64,000 nucleotides of DNA from Akanthomyces muscarius (GCF_028009165.1 NW_026611617.1:630001-694000), one strand, 5' to 3'; counted from the stretch's first letter, positions 1-12,098 are shown. Numbers and translations: made by a program. The notes: generated by a model from the letters alone, not told the origin.

Positions 1-1546
1 TTCTCCGGCAGCTTGTCCATCGAGGGATCGAGGTACCCGGTGACGTGGGGGCGGATCTGGCTCGAGTTGTAAAAGCTGCGAACGGTTTTCCCAACGGAAA
101 TCGTGGTGTCGAGGTCGTAGTCCACGGCTAGGAACTGCGGGTCGATGGCGGGCTTGTCGATGGTTTTGTCGCCAATGTGAATGCTGCCGCGGCTGAATGG
201 CAACAGGTTCCACGCGGCGCCGCTGAGGGCGCCGTCCTGCGCGGACTGCACAATCTCGACAACGGTTGCGTTTTTGTTGAAAATCACATCATGCTGGATG
301 TTCATGATCTTTTCGATGGCGGACGCGTTGAGAGCGCCGTTGCTTCGGTCAACGACCTGCTGAGCCCACCGGGGGATTTGCTTTTTGACGGAAGACGCCT
401 GGTCGGATGTCGCATCGCCAAACAGCTGCTGGGCGGTCAGGAATGCCGAGTATGGCGTGTATCCATTCGCAGTAAAGTCGCTCTTGTAAACGTACGCAAT
501 GAGCGGGTTGTCGACCAGGTTCTCGCCGACGCCGGGCAAATCTACCACCACGGGGATGCCGTTTGCCTTCAGACGTGCCGCCTGGCCAACGCCGCTGTTT
601 TCCAGAATCAATGGCGTCTTCAGCGCGCCGGCAGCCAGAATCACCTGCTTCTTGGCGCTCAGCTGCACGACGTCGCCTTTTGTGCTGGTGAACTCGACGC
701 CCGAAGCCAATGCCTTGTCGGCGTTTGCGTCACCCCACAGCAGCTTGCTGACGGTGCCGTTGATGAGACGGAGGTTGCTGCGTTTCTCGTAGACGGGCCA
801 GTAAAAGGCGGACGCGGCATCCCATCGGGTATTCGTCTTGGCATCGATTGTCTGCGGCCAGACGTCGAACCCACGAACAGAACCCGAGTTGGCGTCGTTG
901 ATCTTGGAGACGCCGAGAGACTCCCACGCAGCAACAGTCGCGTTGTACCATGACCCGTTCAAAAGTTTCGGGTTGAAGCAGGTGTGAAGATCGCCACCAG
1001 TACCGTGGGCCTCGGGGTCAAACGTCGCGCCCGCGTCAATCTGCCACTGTTCGGGCGCAACAAAGCCTTCGAGCTTTTTGTAGTACTTGCTCATCGTTTC
1101 CCAATTCCAGCCTTTATTTCCGAGCTGCTCCCACGAGTCGAATTCCGGCACATCGCCTCTGATATACGTCATGCCTATTTTTATTAGCACTGTCCATTTC
1201 CAACCGCGGCCCACGCACCATTGATTAGACTAGTGCCGCCAATGCCTCGACCCGAGAGAAACGTGAGCTTTCGGTTGCCAGCGTGCGTCTGCTCGACGGA
1301 GACGTGCGGCTCGGCGACGTAGGTGCTCAGAATCTGCAGCCAGTCATTGGGCGACTTGACAATGGCATTCTCTCTCTGGTCGGAGCCCGGGTCGACGACG
1401 GCCACGGTGGTGCCAGCATCGCGCGACAGCCGGTTGGCCACGAGCAGGCCAGAAGTGCCGCCTCCTACGACAATGTAGTCGACAGACTCGGCGACGGCCA
1501 AAGACGAAAGCAAGGCCGTCGAAGCCAGAAGTTGTGGAGCGTGCAT
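1..1546 (-). CDS. Secreted GMC-family FAD oxidoreductase (C-terminus off window)
   Basis: Flavin-dependent alcohol/sugar oxidoreductase, probably extracellular; the substrate cannot be told. Exon 1 is 1219-1546 and exon 2 is 1-1174, joined over a 44-nt intron (1175-1218; donor GTGCGT, branch TGCTAAT, acceptor TAG). The join restores the family stretch LING-MTYIRG. ATG 1546 is chosen because a signal peptide (MHAPQLLASTALLSSLAVA) follows directly; upstream in-frame codons look like 5' UTR. The dinucleotide-binding GGGTSG lies at residues 28-33, and the second GMC signature (GALKTPLILENSGVG) is in exon 2. About 500 residues are visible against a usual length near 600, so the C-terminal end with the catalytic His region is beyond position 1. 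The family is clear; a specific enzyme name (glucose oxidase, aryl-alcohol oxidase, choline dehydrogenase type) would be a guess. Confidence 0.88.
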
Positions 1547-2005
1547 GATGTCTAGGTCGCGAAGCCAAGACGTGGTCCAAGGCGTGCAAAGTGCAAAGCG
1601 CAAACGTGCTGCAGGTCTCAAAGATGCAATTAAATAAACATGTCAAATAGCTATTGTGGACGTATACGAGACTCTACGTCATGGCTGGCCGTCAGCAAGC
1701 CGTGTCTTGAGTATCGCCGAGACCCACCCACTGGCACTCAGAAGAGAAGTTGCCGAGAAGCCAGACACCAGAGTATCGGACTATTGTTTTCGGTAGAGCT
1801 GATCTGTGGACTCGGGCTTTCTGCACGCCATCAAAGTGTCATTTCCAAGGATGTAGTCACGAGGTGAGGCGAAGAATAAACATTGCGCCAGTCGTGCTCC
1901 GGGCAGGTTGGATACGATAATCTAAAATTTACCTGAAATAATGTATGCCATAGCTGATTGCCTCATGATTCATCTCCGTCACAAAGCAGTTGTGTGTACC
2001 AGACC
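1547..2005. other. Intergenic, upstream of GMC gene
   Basis: 459 bp between the start of the GMC gene and the stop of the next leftward gene. It should hold the GMC promoter and the 3' end of the neighbour. I see no further gene or RNA. Confidence 0.6.
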
Positions 2006-4192
2006 TCATGCCCTCGGAGCGAGATTTTGCAGCTCGACATCTCCCGCACCGGCTCCTGGACCAGGATCCCCTTGAAGCAGGGGAACCGCGTCGTTTGGAG
2101 CGTCCGCGACATGCACATTGTCTGGAGCGCCCGCCCCTTGTACGCCGTTTGGAGCGTCTGCCTGTGCATCTGCCGCTGTGGCGTCGCTGTACCATTTTGG
2201 GTGCCGATTGCCGTTCTCCTCGTGCTCAATGTTCAGATACCCTGCCAGCGCGTCGTGCGGAATCAAGCATGGAACATCGTCCTCGAGACGCTCCCACGTG
2301 CCCGCTCCGCCAGAGGCGACGCTCTCGATGAGCATCCTCTGCATCTGAAGCGTCGAGTGCGAGTTCCACAGGAGCGCAAGGTTTTCCTTCCTAGACAGTA
2401 AACGGAGAAGGCGGTGCTTGAGCCAGGGCAGCACCCCGGCGATGACGCCACCGAATGCCAGGAAGATTAGGAGCCCCCTCCCATTGTAATTCTTGTGATC
2501 CAGGCTGTAAACTTTTTGACAGCTGCAGATCTCTTCTTCGAGCTTCTTGTTCCCGACGGTGAAGGTGTGCAGCGCGTTTTGCAAGTCCGGGAGCGTGGGA
2601 TCTTGGGGCCCGACAGCGATGCCTATCAAGCCAAACTGCAGCTTGGCCAGGCCAATGTTGAACCAGTACCCGACTTCCTTCTTCCACTGCTCATTGGGGA
2701 GCGGGTTCTGAAAGCCTGTGAATATGCCTGGAGTTTTCTTGGCCAGTAGTGCACCAACCTCTAGACCAAGAATGACGCCCTCAATACCGCCGCTTCCGAA
2801 GCTCGCCCAAGCTAAACTCGCAATAGCCGCCGTTTGCCCAACAGACAGACGCCAGTCTTTGGTAAAGTTTCCCCAGTCTGCCGTATCGATTGACGACATG
2901 GGCTCAGTCCATTGTCCCGTCACGGGGTTTCCAAAGGCATATTGATCGGTGCACCCTATCGCTGTGATTGGCTTGTCTGGCAGGTAGTAGTCTTTGTGAG
3001 CCAGCAAGGTCTTGTTCGTGGCCGAGAAGAATGGGTCGCTACAAGGCCCGTCTGTTCCCTTGATGGGTATACCCCGGTTGTTGAGCAAAACAATCGATAC
3101 GTCGGCATCGTTTCGAACGAGTTCTGGTATGGGTGTAAAGGTGGAGGACCATACAGAACCATTTGCTGCCTTGCTCCATACAACACTATAATCGTCAGAA
3201 ACGGCCTTCCATGCAATAATGTCGGTGCTTTCAAGAACTCACTCAATGTTGTATGCAGGCTTTGCGACGCTTTCGTAGTTGCTCACCATGTAGGTATAGT
3301 TCTGGCCGGGTCTGGAACCAAAGTAGACACCTGTGAGCTCTTCCTCTCTCATGGCGCCGGAAGTCACTTTTGTGAACCGATCCACGTCCAGAGGCGCACA
3401 TACAGTAGTCCTCTGCAGCAGCATTCTGTCCTTGGGCCGTGCGTTGATTCCGAAATCGACATGCGAGTCCAGTTGGTCCGTCTGCCATTGAACGGCGGGA
3501 TATGGACCCTTGCTGAGGCAGACATCAGCAGAAAATGGACATGGGACAGCAATAATTGCCAGCATGGGCAGACGTCGTTGTGCGAGGTGATAATCACACG
3601 CGTTTGAAGGCGTGTCCCGGTTGTAGCAGAGGTCGACATAGGACACGGCCTCCTGGGTCTGGTTGACGAGCAACGTTGCCGCCGTCGTGCCGGAAGTGGT
3701 AAACGTTGCGAACCAGAAGCCGCAGTTCTCCATGTTTCGAACCAGAACCTCGACACCCTGGCTATCAAGCATGGCCATGGCCAAGATGAAAGGCATGGCC
3801 CCCGCAAAGAAGCCTAGGCAGAGGAAGGCGGCCAAGGCTGGGAGACGGGTGCGCCTCCAGCACGCACGCAAGCCCCAGACCTTCCAAGAAAACCTGAGCA
3901 ACGTGGTGAATGTGCCGAGCGAGCTTCCAACGTTGCGAAAAACTGCTTGTAGCTGGTGGTGGAGAGCATCTCGTCCGTGCCGGCGATTCCTAAGAAACAA
4001 GGCCAGGGAGATGTAGCCCCAGAACGCGGCCTCGACAAAGACGATGAAGATACCCAGAAATATGTTCAACAGATCCGCGGTGTCTTTGGCCATGGTTTTC
4101 CTGGAACCGGTCAATTCATTACCGTTCCAATTTGTCCAAAGACCTTTGTTCACGTCGACATCGTCGATATACACGTTGGAGCTTGAGGCCAT
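2006..4192 (-). CDS. Large multi-pass membrane protein, function unknown
   Basis: Two exons: 3243-4192 and 2006-3185, with a 57-nt intron (3186-3242; donor GTGAGT, branch CTGAC, acceptor TAG) that keeps the frame. ATG 4192 is the first ATG in the frame. The 709-aa product has hydrophobic spans near residues 41-67, 118-142 and 554-571. Between the second and last lies a long, Cys-containing, N-glycosylation-rich region (for example NQT, NYT, NKT, NFT) that is probably outside the cell. A weaker Ala/Gly-rich hydrophobic stretch lies near residues 430-465. The C-terminal tail is Ala/Asp/Pro-rich with a loose ADAPN repeat. I recognise no enzymatic motif; it resembles uncharacterised fungal membrane proteins. 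A TATA-like box and a 13-bp inverted repeat lie just upstream. Confidence 0.75.
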
Positions 4193-4209
4193 TGCGACTG
4201 CGAGGAAAC

Positions 4210-4281
4210 AAAAGGGCTGTAAAAGGCCTGCGGTGGAAGTTGCGTGACTCAAAGGCTTTCACAGCTTACAGCCCTTTTATA
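4210..4281 (-). promoter_or_regulatory. 13-bp inverted repeat with TATA box before the membrane-protein gene
   Basis: AAAAGGGCTGTAA at 4210-4222 is the exact reverse complement of TTACAGCCCTTTT at 4266-4278. On the minus strand the distal arm overlaps TATAAAAG (plus 4274-4281), 82 bp upstream of ATG 4192. This looks like a promoter with an embedded palindromic site. The factor is unknown. Confidence 0.5.
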
Positions 4282-5271
4282 AGTTAAATACTGCAAATGC
4301 ATTGAAGGCCTCCCGTCATGTCCGAACAGCTTCGGCTTACAGCTGGGGTTCCACGCCGCGGACTAACCGCCTCAAGCGGCGAACAATGAGCCCTGGCCAT
4401 GTGTCATGCTGTGAGGCAGCCTCCCAGGCTGTCCACGAGGCCTCTCGGGCGCTCTGTGAGAATGGTGCTTGGCTGCCATTTCAGCTGCCGTTGAACAGCT
4501 CGAGAAGTGGCGGCGGAAAAGAGCGAAGCGCATCGCATGATGTTGACTTTCGCGCCCAGATCTAAAATCAATGCGGTAAATGAATCGCGGCCTACTCTTC
4601 GGCTAGAAAAGAAGCCCTTTGCAGGGTGCTGCGGCTGGAGGGCTTGGGGCTGACACTGCAGCCTCAAGACACATACCAATTCAGCGGCCCTCGATGAATA
4701 TCGCCATTTTGTCCAATATCACTGCGCCGCTCTGCAGCTTAGCGGGTCCTTGCTGTTTCTTTGTTTCGGGTAGAGGTAAGGCGCGAGGCGAAACCAGCGA
4801 GGACAATGCCGCCTCGTCAAGGAGAGACTGGTTGAAAGTGTTTGTTTACTTAATTTACACGCATATGTCTCTAGACCGCTCTATCCTTGCTCGTCTTTTG
4901 ATTTGCCGTCTACCTTGCTTAAGCTCTTGTATTATGCAGTTTCTTTCTATTCGCAATGAATACTGGTTGCAGGCTGCTGCGACGCCTCGAAGGCGCCCCT
5001 TGAGCTGAATAGGCGCCCCTCGACGCATTCGGCCCCTGACTTGCCTGAGGTGGCTTGGAGGATTTGTTTTGTCAACATCCGTGTGGCATCGGAAAAGTCC
5101 CGAACGCGGCCTGCGGTACACGGTACATGGATCAGCGTGGCCTCAGCCCTGCCTTGCCCGATTAGCGATCTGTATAAAAATAAGCTTAAAGTAATCACAT
5201 CAAATATCTACAGTCAGCTCTCATCAACAACCTCATCCCCTGTTCCAGAAATACAAACCCATTTGCAGAAA
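4282..5271. other. Intergenic divergent promoter region
   Basis: About 1 kb between two divergent genes. A TATA box (TATAAAAA) at 5173-5180 sits 99 bp before ATG 5272. Only short unconvincing ORFs otherwise. Confidence 0.6.
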
Positions 5272-5946
5272 ATGCGTCCATCTCTCCTATTCTTGTCCGT
5301 TTTGTTCGGCAACTTCCTTGCAACCGAGGCCGCAAACCCCGTCTTTGGTGCCTTTGCCACGGCCGCATGCGAAGCATGTCTCGATGACGCCTTTACCAGC
5401 TGCCCTGGTGACTACAAAACGCTTGAATACGCCGAATGTATGTGCGCCGGATTAGGTGGTGAAGGCGCCCGCAAGGCCATTTCCTGTATGACGCAGCAAT
5501 GTGATTTCCGCATCTACGAAGAGAAGAAAGTGGCCATTGCGCTTGCCACGTATTGCGTCGGTGTGTTTAAGGATACATGTCCTGCATACAAAAAGTATCT
5601 CCCACAGTCAGTGTACGAGCGAGAATGCCCATCCAGCACTTCCGCGGCCAGCGGCACCCCGACCGGCACCATCCCGATTAGCAATACCACGACCGACACT
5701 ACCCAGACTGCAGCTACCACCACGACTAGCTTGCCTAGCAGTAATGCACCAACTTCGTAAGTTGTAAACTCAAAACTCAAAGTTCTCAAGACTCCAGACG
5801 ATCATTAACACGAAAGGATCAGTGCCGAGTCGAAAGCCGCCGCTCCGTCGCAGTCTAAGTCCGCATCACTCGCAACGGCTGCTGCTGTTCCTGCGTGGGG
5901 TATCATTGCAGGTCTTTTTGCCCAGGCTGCAAACCTGGCGTTTTAA
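5272..5946 (+). CDS. Small Cys-rich GPI-anchor-type secreted protein
   Basis: Probably a cell-wall or plasma-membrane anchored protein of about 203-205 aa. Exon 1 is 5272-5756 and exon 2 starts at 5817 or 5823 and ends with the stop at 5946. Both acceptors (AAAG at 5816, CAG at 5822) are in frame and differ by two residues. The N-terminal signal peptide (MRPSLLFLSVLFGNFLATEA) is followed by a compact domain with ten cysteines, including CEAC and CMC motifs, which recalls CFEM-like modules but does not match their spacing exactly. Then comes a Ser/Thr-rich linker and a hydrophobic C-terminal tail (AWGIIAGLFAQAANLAF) typical of a GPI-attachment signal. Function is unknown; haem/iron binding or adhesion are options. 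Confidence 0.75.
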
Positions 5947-6288
5947 TTAGATGGCCCAGCTCAATATGCGTGTTGACTGCATTGCCGCCAGCCGGGCTGT
6001 CAAACGCCAGGCCCTTTAGTAGACTATGATGGAATTTGCGTGTCTTTCGAGAATAGAGTATCCGATTAGAAATGGTGATGATGCATTGATTTCTGTGATC
6101 TGCTGTCATATTCACTGCGGACGTCCCGCTGCATTGCAGTCCCTCACGGCGATGCCGGATCCGCCACGACACGGCGCGTTTGGATGCAGCAACTTGACAC
6201 TTCTCTACAGAACCGCATCTCTATAAAAGGAACAGAAGAAAAGGTCACGAATAAACCGCGAAAGTATCAAGAATGAAATTAATATTTA
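5947..6288. other. Convergent intergenic region
   Basis: 342 bp between two gene 3' ends. Nothing recognisable beyond AT-rich 3' flanks. Confidence 0.6.
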
Positions 6289-7849
6289 CTAGTCGTAGGC
6301 TGCCCCAAAAACTCGCTGATGCAATGGCGGAAAGAGACTATCCAAAACGTCGTTTGCCGTCCTCGCCACAATATAATCAACCGCCCGCTGATTAAAGGTT
6401 GACTCATCATAGAACAAGTACTCATCCGGCGCATCGCACGATATTACATCACTCTTCTCCTCTTCCGCGGGTCTGTCCATCGCACTCGCAAAGCACGGCT
6501 TCCACACATCCGTAAACAGCAGCGACGCATTCGCCGTCGGCGCCCCATTGCCCGCCGAGTCCTGCGCGCCGCTGCGCCTCATCTCCGCGTTCATCATCAG
6601 CACCTCCATGCCTTCCTCTGTCGCCAGATGCGCGCCCATCCTCTTTGGATACGGCGCAAACGCCACATTCGCAGCACCCGTGTCCGGCCGCATGTCCTCT
6701 GGCAGAGCATCCACGAAGCCCTGCACGTCGGCGTCGCTCGCGGGCACGTCGTTTGTGCTGAGGACATGCTCGTCTTCCACGCCGTCCGGCTTGGACCTTG
6801 CCTTTTTCTGCCACTCAGCCATGTGCTTCTCGATCTGCTCGTTCCAGCGCCGCGTGAGGGCAATGGCGTTGCGCATGTGCTCGGCGCGCGTATGGGGGTA
6901 GGGCGGCACGGGACGGGTCTGCCACAGCGGCGCGAGCGTCATGTCAAAGAGCTTGGGCACGAGGATGCGAAAAGTCTCGAGCGCTCGTTCGTCGACCTTT
7001 TTAGGTGCGTCTGCGGCCATCAGCGTCTTCATGTGTGATGGGTCCACGTCGGCCCAAAAGTTGGAAAAGGCAATGGATCGCGGGTTCAGGGCTTTCAGGT
7101 ATAGAAGCTCGGCCTGTTCGAAAATGTGCTTGGCCATGCCATCCAAAACATCGTTTGCTGTTGCTGGAGGCAGAGAGGCGAGATTCCACACCTCCCATGT
7201 TCCAAATGTAAAAACCCAGATTGTGCTCCGCGACTGCTTCGTCTCTGGGGGTAGTGAAAGGAACGCTTCCACTTGAGCCGCAAGATCCGGCGTCGTCGGA
7301 ACGGGGTATTGCGTTTTGAGGAATTCAAAGTCAGAGGCTGGTGATTCCAGCAGGTCCGCATCTTCCACAGACGACAGAAATTCATCAACAGCGGTCTCGT
7401 ATAGGTGGTTCGATGTTAGCGCGGGCTTCGCATCGCCCGGCGGCACCAGCGAGCGATATGACGTGCAGCCAAGCTGTTGCCGATTAGCTTACATTCTTGC
7501 ACGCTCATCCAGTGGCTTGGATTCATACCTCTTTGCAGAGCTGCAGCGTCCACGATGTTCTGGAGGAGTCTGGGTCGGACACGGCGCTTCCCAGCACATC
7601 TTGCGACCCAAAGACGACAACGCGCACGTCTTCGGTCGACTTGGTGATGGACGGGTCTAGGCGCCCGCTCCAGGCCAGCAACTTCTCATAGCCGTTTCCG
7701 AAAAGCGACGTCGGCGCAAACGTGGCCAGGAAGTAGATGAAGACGAAGAAGACGACGACTTGTGCGAGGAAGCGCGGGGTGGTGCGCAATATCCTCTGAG
7801 ACACGAATCGAAGTGAGGCGCGCAGCCCGCCGCTTCTCGGGTGGTCCAT
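6289..7849 (-). CDS. Type II membrane protein with distant SGNH/GDSL-hydrolase-like features
   Basis: Two exons, 7529-7849 and 6289-7473, joined over a 55-nt intron (7474-7528; donor GTATGA, branch GCTAAT, acceptor CAG) in phase 0, giving 501 aa. ATG 7849 opens the frame. A basic N terminus precedes one membrane span (about residues 28-45), so most of the protein should face the lumen or outside. The block VVVFGSQDVLGS after the anchor and the later VFTFGTWEVWNLA resemble blocks I and III of SGNH/GDSL esterases. However, the Ser is displaced and no clear C-terminal Asp-His pair is visible, so activity is uncertain. It could be a degenerate lipase/acylhydrolase-like protein or an unrelated family. 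Confidence 0.65.
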
Positions 7850-8983
7850 CGAGGCTTCTCAGTGTCGGACTCGAGTCTGTAAAGTGAATGTCAGCGCACA
7901 GTTGCTTCAACTTTCGCAGTGGTCATGGTTCAGCTGTCGCGCGCAAGTTGCCGGTTCGTGCCGCGATCCTCACGCGATATTCTGTTCTGGCTCGTTGCTA
8001 TATTCCAATATCTGCTTTCACAGCGCGCCGATACTGCCCGTCGAGAAGATGTGAAGCGGTTTCTGTGTTGTGGCGCGGATCGGCGATGAGTAGCCACGAG
8101 ATGCCAATTTCAGAATCTCTCTTGCGAGAGCGGGCAATAGACACTTTATCTATCGTTGTACGAGAGTAATAACTGCCAAAACACAAGCGGCCGGCTGTTC
8201 AAGTCTTTCCACAAGGTTGTTTTTATCAGTGGGGTGACCAGCCACGAGGCTTCCCTCATCTGGTCCGCATACGTACGTTTGCGCAAGCACAGACACTCAG
8301 GGACCAGCTGCGCGGATATACGGCATCGCGGAGGCTCAACGACTCGCGTGCCCTCCCTGGTATTGGTTGGTGTCCAGGGCGGCAATCGAGAGCGGCATCG
8401 GGGCAGTGCTACGGGTCACTGGTGGCTAGTGGCAACTGATTAAAGCAATCCAACCGCCAGATATTCACCAGTGGGATGTATACGCAAGCTTATATTGTCT
8501 TGGCGAGTTTGTGGCGCCGCCGGTTGCTTTTGAGACTGCCGATCCACGACTCCGTGGGGCCTCTGGCAAAGCTAATGTTGACGCGTCACGACCTGCGACC
8601 TACAGCCATGGCAGCATCTTTGGCGGTATTTGTTCTAGTCTTGCCAGTTCAATCAGAGATACTATGTTCAATGTGAGGCAAGCTTAATCTGACTGAAAAT
8701 CTGAAAATGTCGTCTCCCGTTGACCGTCGTGCAATGGCCGGCACAGAGACCGGGGCTCGGCACCGATGCGGCGTGAGACTCGGTGCGCCACAAGCGCCAC
8801 GGCGCAAAATACAACAGCATGGAATTGCGTACGTACTTGCTTCATCAATCACAGCTACTGGGTCTGACAACCGGCAACTATCCGGCAATCTGCAATCTCC
8901 TGCCATGTCACATCGTCGTGCTGAAAAACTGTCTGCGATTGTCATGTAGCTTCCTGTTATACCACAAGCCACCTCTGCACTGC
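7850..8983. other. Intergenic region
   Basis: 1.1 kb upstream of the SGNH-like gene and downstream of the FAD oxidase. Only short ORFs without protein-like character; no RNA gene seen. Confidence 0.6.
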
Positions 8984-10669
8984 TCAGTGGTGCCCACTCA
9001 GCTTGAAGCCGGTCTTGCGCAGCTTCTGAAAGACGCCCATCGGGTCATACGCCGCCGAAACGGCAGCAAGCAGCGCCGTGTTCTCGACGCCGTAGTGCGG
9101 GTACGGCTCCTCGTCGCGCCACGCATAGTTGAGGTAGATCCAGGGGATATACGTGCCCATGTCACGCTGCTTCTTGTTCACAGCGTGCACAAACTCCTGC
9201 GCCAGCGGCAGCAGGGCCTCTTGGTGCGCCTCGGTGTCGACGGTCAATGAAAAGAGCCAGTTGAGCTTAGGGCCGTCCGCGATGACCGACTCCAGGCCGA
9301 GCACGTTGCCGCCCCGCGGGGCCGCGTGCCGGACCATGGACGGCGTCAGCGGCTGCAGCTCTATGAGGGTGCTAAACGTGGCGTTGAGCGCGGCCGCCTG
9401 CATTTTGGGGATGAGCGCGTGGTGCAGCTCGTCGATGGCGGCGAGGGAGTCGAAACTGTGCGTGGCCGTGCCGGTAAACCAGTTGGCGCTGGCAGATGTT
9501 AGGTCCATCCTGGGAAAAGCGTGTTCACTTACTATCGACCGAGAGGTGTAGGGCCGGTGAACTGTGGAATTATGTCCTTCTCCGGACCAGATGTCAAGGT
9601 GCTGCCAATGTTGGGGATGGATAGATACTCCTTGAAAGCAGTGCGGTTCGCCTCGCCGTTGGCATTGGTGAGGATGGAGCGGAGCGCAAAGCCATCCTTG
9701 TTGTCCCAGAACAGGGCAACTATGTTTTGGTCTGGCGAGTTGTCCTCGGTGTTGTCGACAAAATCGAGGTACGCGTTGAAGACGTCATCGCGTGTGTCGA
9801 GGTCGTACTGGGTGAAGCCACCCCAGAGCTGGGTGCCCGGGATGGCGACTGTTTGAATTAGCCGCGGCCATCAAGCCATCAAAGGTGGCTAGGGACGCAC
9901 TGTGGTCAATCCGCGTCACGAAGCCCACGTTGCCGGAGCCGCCCTTTTGAGCCTTCCACAGATTGGCATGCTCGTTTGCACTAGCATTCACAGCGGTGCC
10001 GTTGGCAAGCACAATCTCCCAGCTCGCTACATTGTCGCAGGAGAACCCGTGGCCGTTGCTGTGAAACGAGTACTGCCGAAATTAGCAGCCGCACATCCCG
10101 ACGAGCAACTACATACGCCAGCGCCAGTCGTGAAGCCGCCAACGCCGACGACCGAGGTTCGCGCCCCGACGACGGTAACGTTGTGCTGGTCGAGGGCCTC
10201 GTAGACGGACCCCCATCGCGCGCCGGGCTGTATCGACGCAACGCCCGCCTTTCTGTCATAGGTTGTCGCGTTCATGTGGCCAAAATCAACGGTGACGCCG
10301 TCCTTGACCCCGTTGGAGCCCGTCCAGGTAGAATGGCCGCCGGAGCGGATGCCAAAGGGGCACTGGTGGCGGCTGAGGGTTCGCGCGACCGCTTGCACGT
10401 CGGCCGTCGATGCGGGCAGCACCATGCACCAGGCGCGCTGGGCGGCGTTGGCCGAGTAGTAGGATGCGAGCCGGGTGTCGTAGACGGCGCTGCCGGGCAC
10501 GAAAACCCTGTCACGCAGCGCGTCCTGGGCAGCAAGCTCGGTGCACTATGTCCGATTGTGAGCATGTCTGCCAGCAGGCTCGTGGCACTAGATCTAGACG
10601 TACGTATTGGCGAGCTGTGGCAGAGGCCCCGACGGTCAGCGCAAAGAAAACGGCCGCAGAAACCTTCAT
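8984..10669 (-). CDS. Secreted FAD-linked oxidase, berberine bridge enzyme (BBE) type
   Basis: Five exons: 10604-10669, 10117-10545, 9901-10072, 9533-9848 and 8984-9488. The four introns are 58, 44, 52 and 44 nt, all GT-AG with branch sites and in frame, giving 495 aa. ATG 10669 opens a signal peptide (MKVSAAVFFALTVGASATA). The PCMH/VAO FAD-binding domain is in the N-terminal half: IRSGGHS carries the His expected to bind FAD covalently, and VGVGGFTTGAG is the pyrophosphate loop. No second flavin-linking Cys is seen near that loop. The C-terminal BBE segment is visible (YGVENTALLAAVSAAYDP). Family members oxidise sugars or secondary metabolites; the substrate here is unknown. No biosynthetic core enzyme lies beside it. 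Confidence 0.9.
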
Positions 10670-12066
10670 GGCGAATTACAAGCCGGCAGGATTGAGTGTC
10701 GGAGAGAATAGGGAATAAAACGTGCTTCCGGAAACAACAGATCGATCGCGAGACGGCGCTTAATTCATCCACCTGCGTACCACTTCCGTCTCAAGCGGGG
10801 ATGTTGAGTCGGGCAGGGGTGTGAGCCTCGTTTGTACCAGTAGCGTCACTTACATCGGCTCTCCCAACACATTGTTCTTTGAGATGTACTCAGTATCAGG
10901 CCAATATGTATTTCTGCGGTTCTTGGATTTGGACGTTAGGCCCGTGTTTCCGTCGCCTCCTCGCCGGAGTGCACGGCAATTTGTTGATTTTCTTTGTTGT
11001 TATATTTTATTTCTGTTTGTTTTGTAATATACCCTCCTCGGGCCCTGGGAAGCTTTCAATGTGATTCTATGGATACATCTGCCATCTGAGTATGCCCCGT
11101 GAGGCGAAGCTGAGTCTGACTGCGCCAGCCTACCTAGCACCACTCCCGGGCGCCGTGTTTAATACGCGTAGGCCTACAGTCGCGGAGGGTGCGACCATCA
11201 CTCGTGGCTAGTTGACAAGGACCAGCCAACTTATTTCAAAAATAACCTTTTTACAATTCTGACCGACTGCTATTCAATGCGGTGCCGTGCAGTGCTTGCC
11301 GTCTAGGCCGATCCCGTCGGGTCCGGGGACAGCGGTGGACGAAATTGCCACCACCAGAGTCCGCAGCGCCCAGGCTTATCTGCAGCCACTTGAGGGAAAG
11401 GGTTCTCCAGCGGAACAGCATTAAAGCCACAGACGGAAAGAAAAATCTGCTGCATTGGTCCCGATCAGCTGCACGGAAGGTGTGTGGCAGGGCCGAAGAG
11501 CTCGGGTGTCGCCGCCCTTGCTTTCTGGTGCGTGCAAGCAACGTAGCAACGTAGATTTACGGCGCCGAGCGGTTATAGATGGGCGAATATGCGCCGATCG
11601 CAAAGGCTGCTGCCTGCAGAGACTGTCTAGACCAGCCGCTCCCTGCGTTACACGATCTGTTTCGCAATGTACAATAGCGGGAATCTGGCATCGGAGATAT
11701 TGCCCAGCCTCTACTGACTCCAGCTGCCTCTTCGCGGCCACGGAGCCATGACGGACCCGAGAGGCAGATAGCGCAGGAGGGCCGGAGATGGCTACACATG
11801 TCCGCAGCTGGGACGCGTTTTAGCAGCAGATACAGAACGGAGGCGACGGATTGTGTAATGGGAATTGCTCTTGGCGTATGGCGCTGCTTGGAACGCTAGA
11901 AGCCACCGGTCGGTGGTGTGCGACCCAACAGAAGTCCCAGAGACGGAAAAAGCACCTGAGGGCATCCGCTAGGCACAACGAGAAGAAAAGGTACCTTTTT
12001 CCGTTGGCTGCGTGCGCCGCAAAAGTCCCCTCAGCGGAGTCTCCGGGCGCACCTCGGGCTCGAGAC

Positions 12067-12098
12067 GCCTGGTCGCCGCCTGGTCGCCGCCTGGTCGC
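12067..12098. repeat. 11-bp tandem repeat, about three copies
   Basis: The unit GCCTGGTCGCC is repeated nearly three times in direct succession in noncoding DNA. It is probably slippage-prone sequence. Confidence 0.85.

Noticed and set aside
1..10669. Secondary-metabolite cluster built on the GMC and BBE oxidases
   Set aside because: No polyketide synthase, peptide synthetase, terpene cyclase or other core enzyme, and no regulator in the region; the oxidases are separated by unrelated genes.
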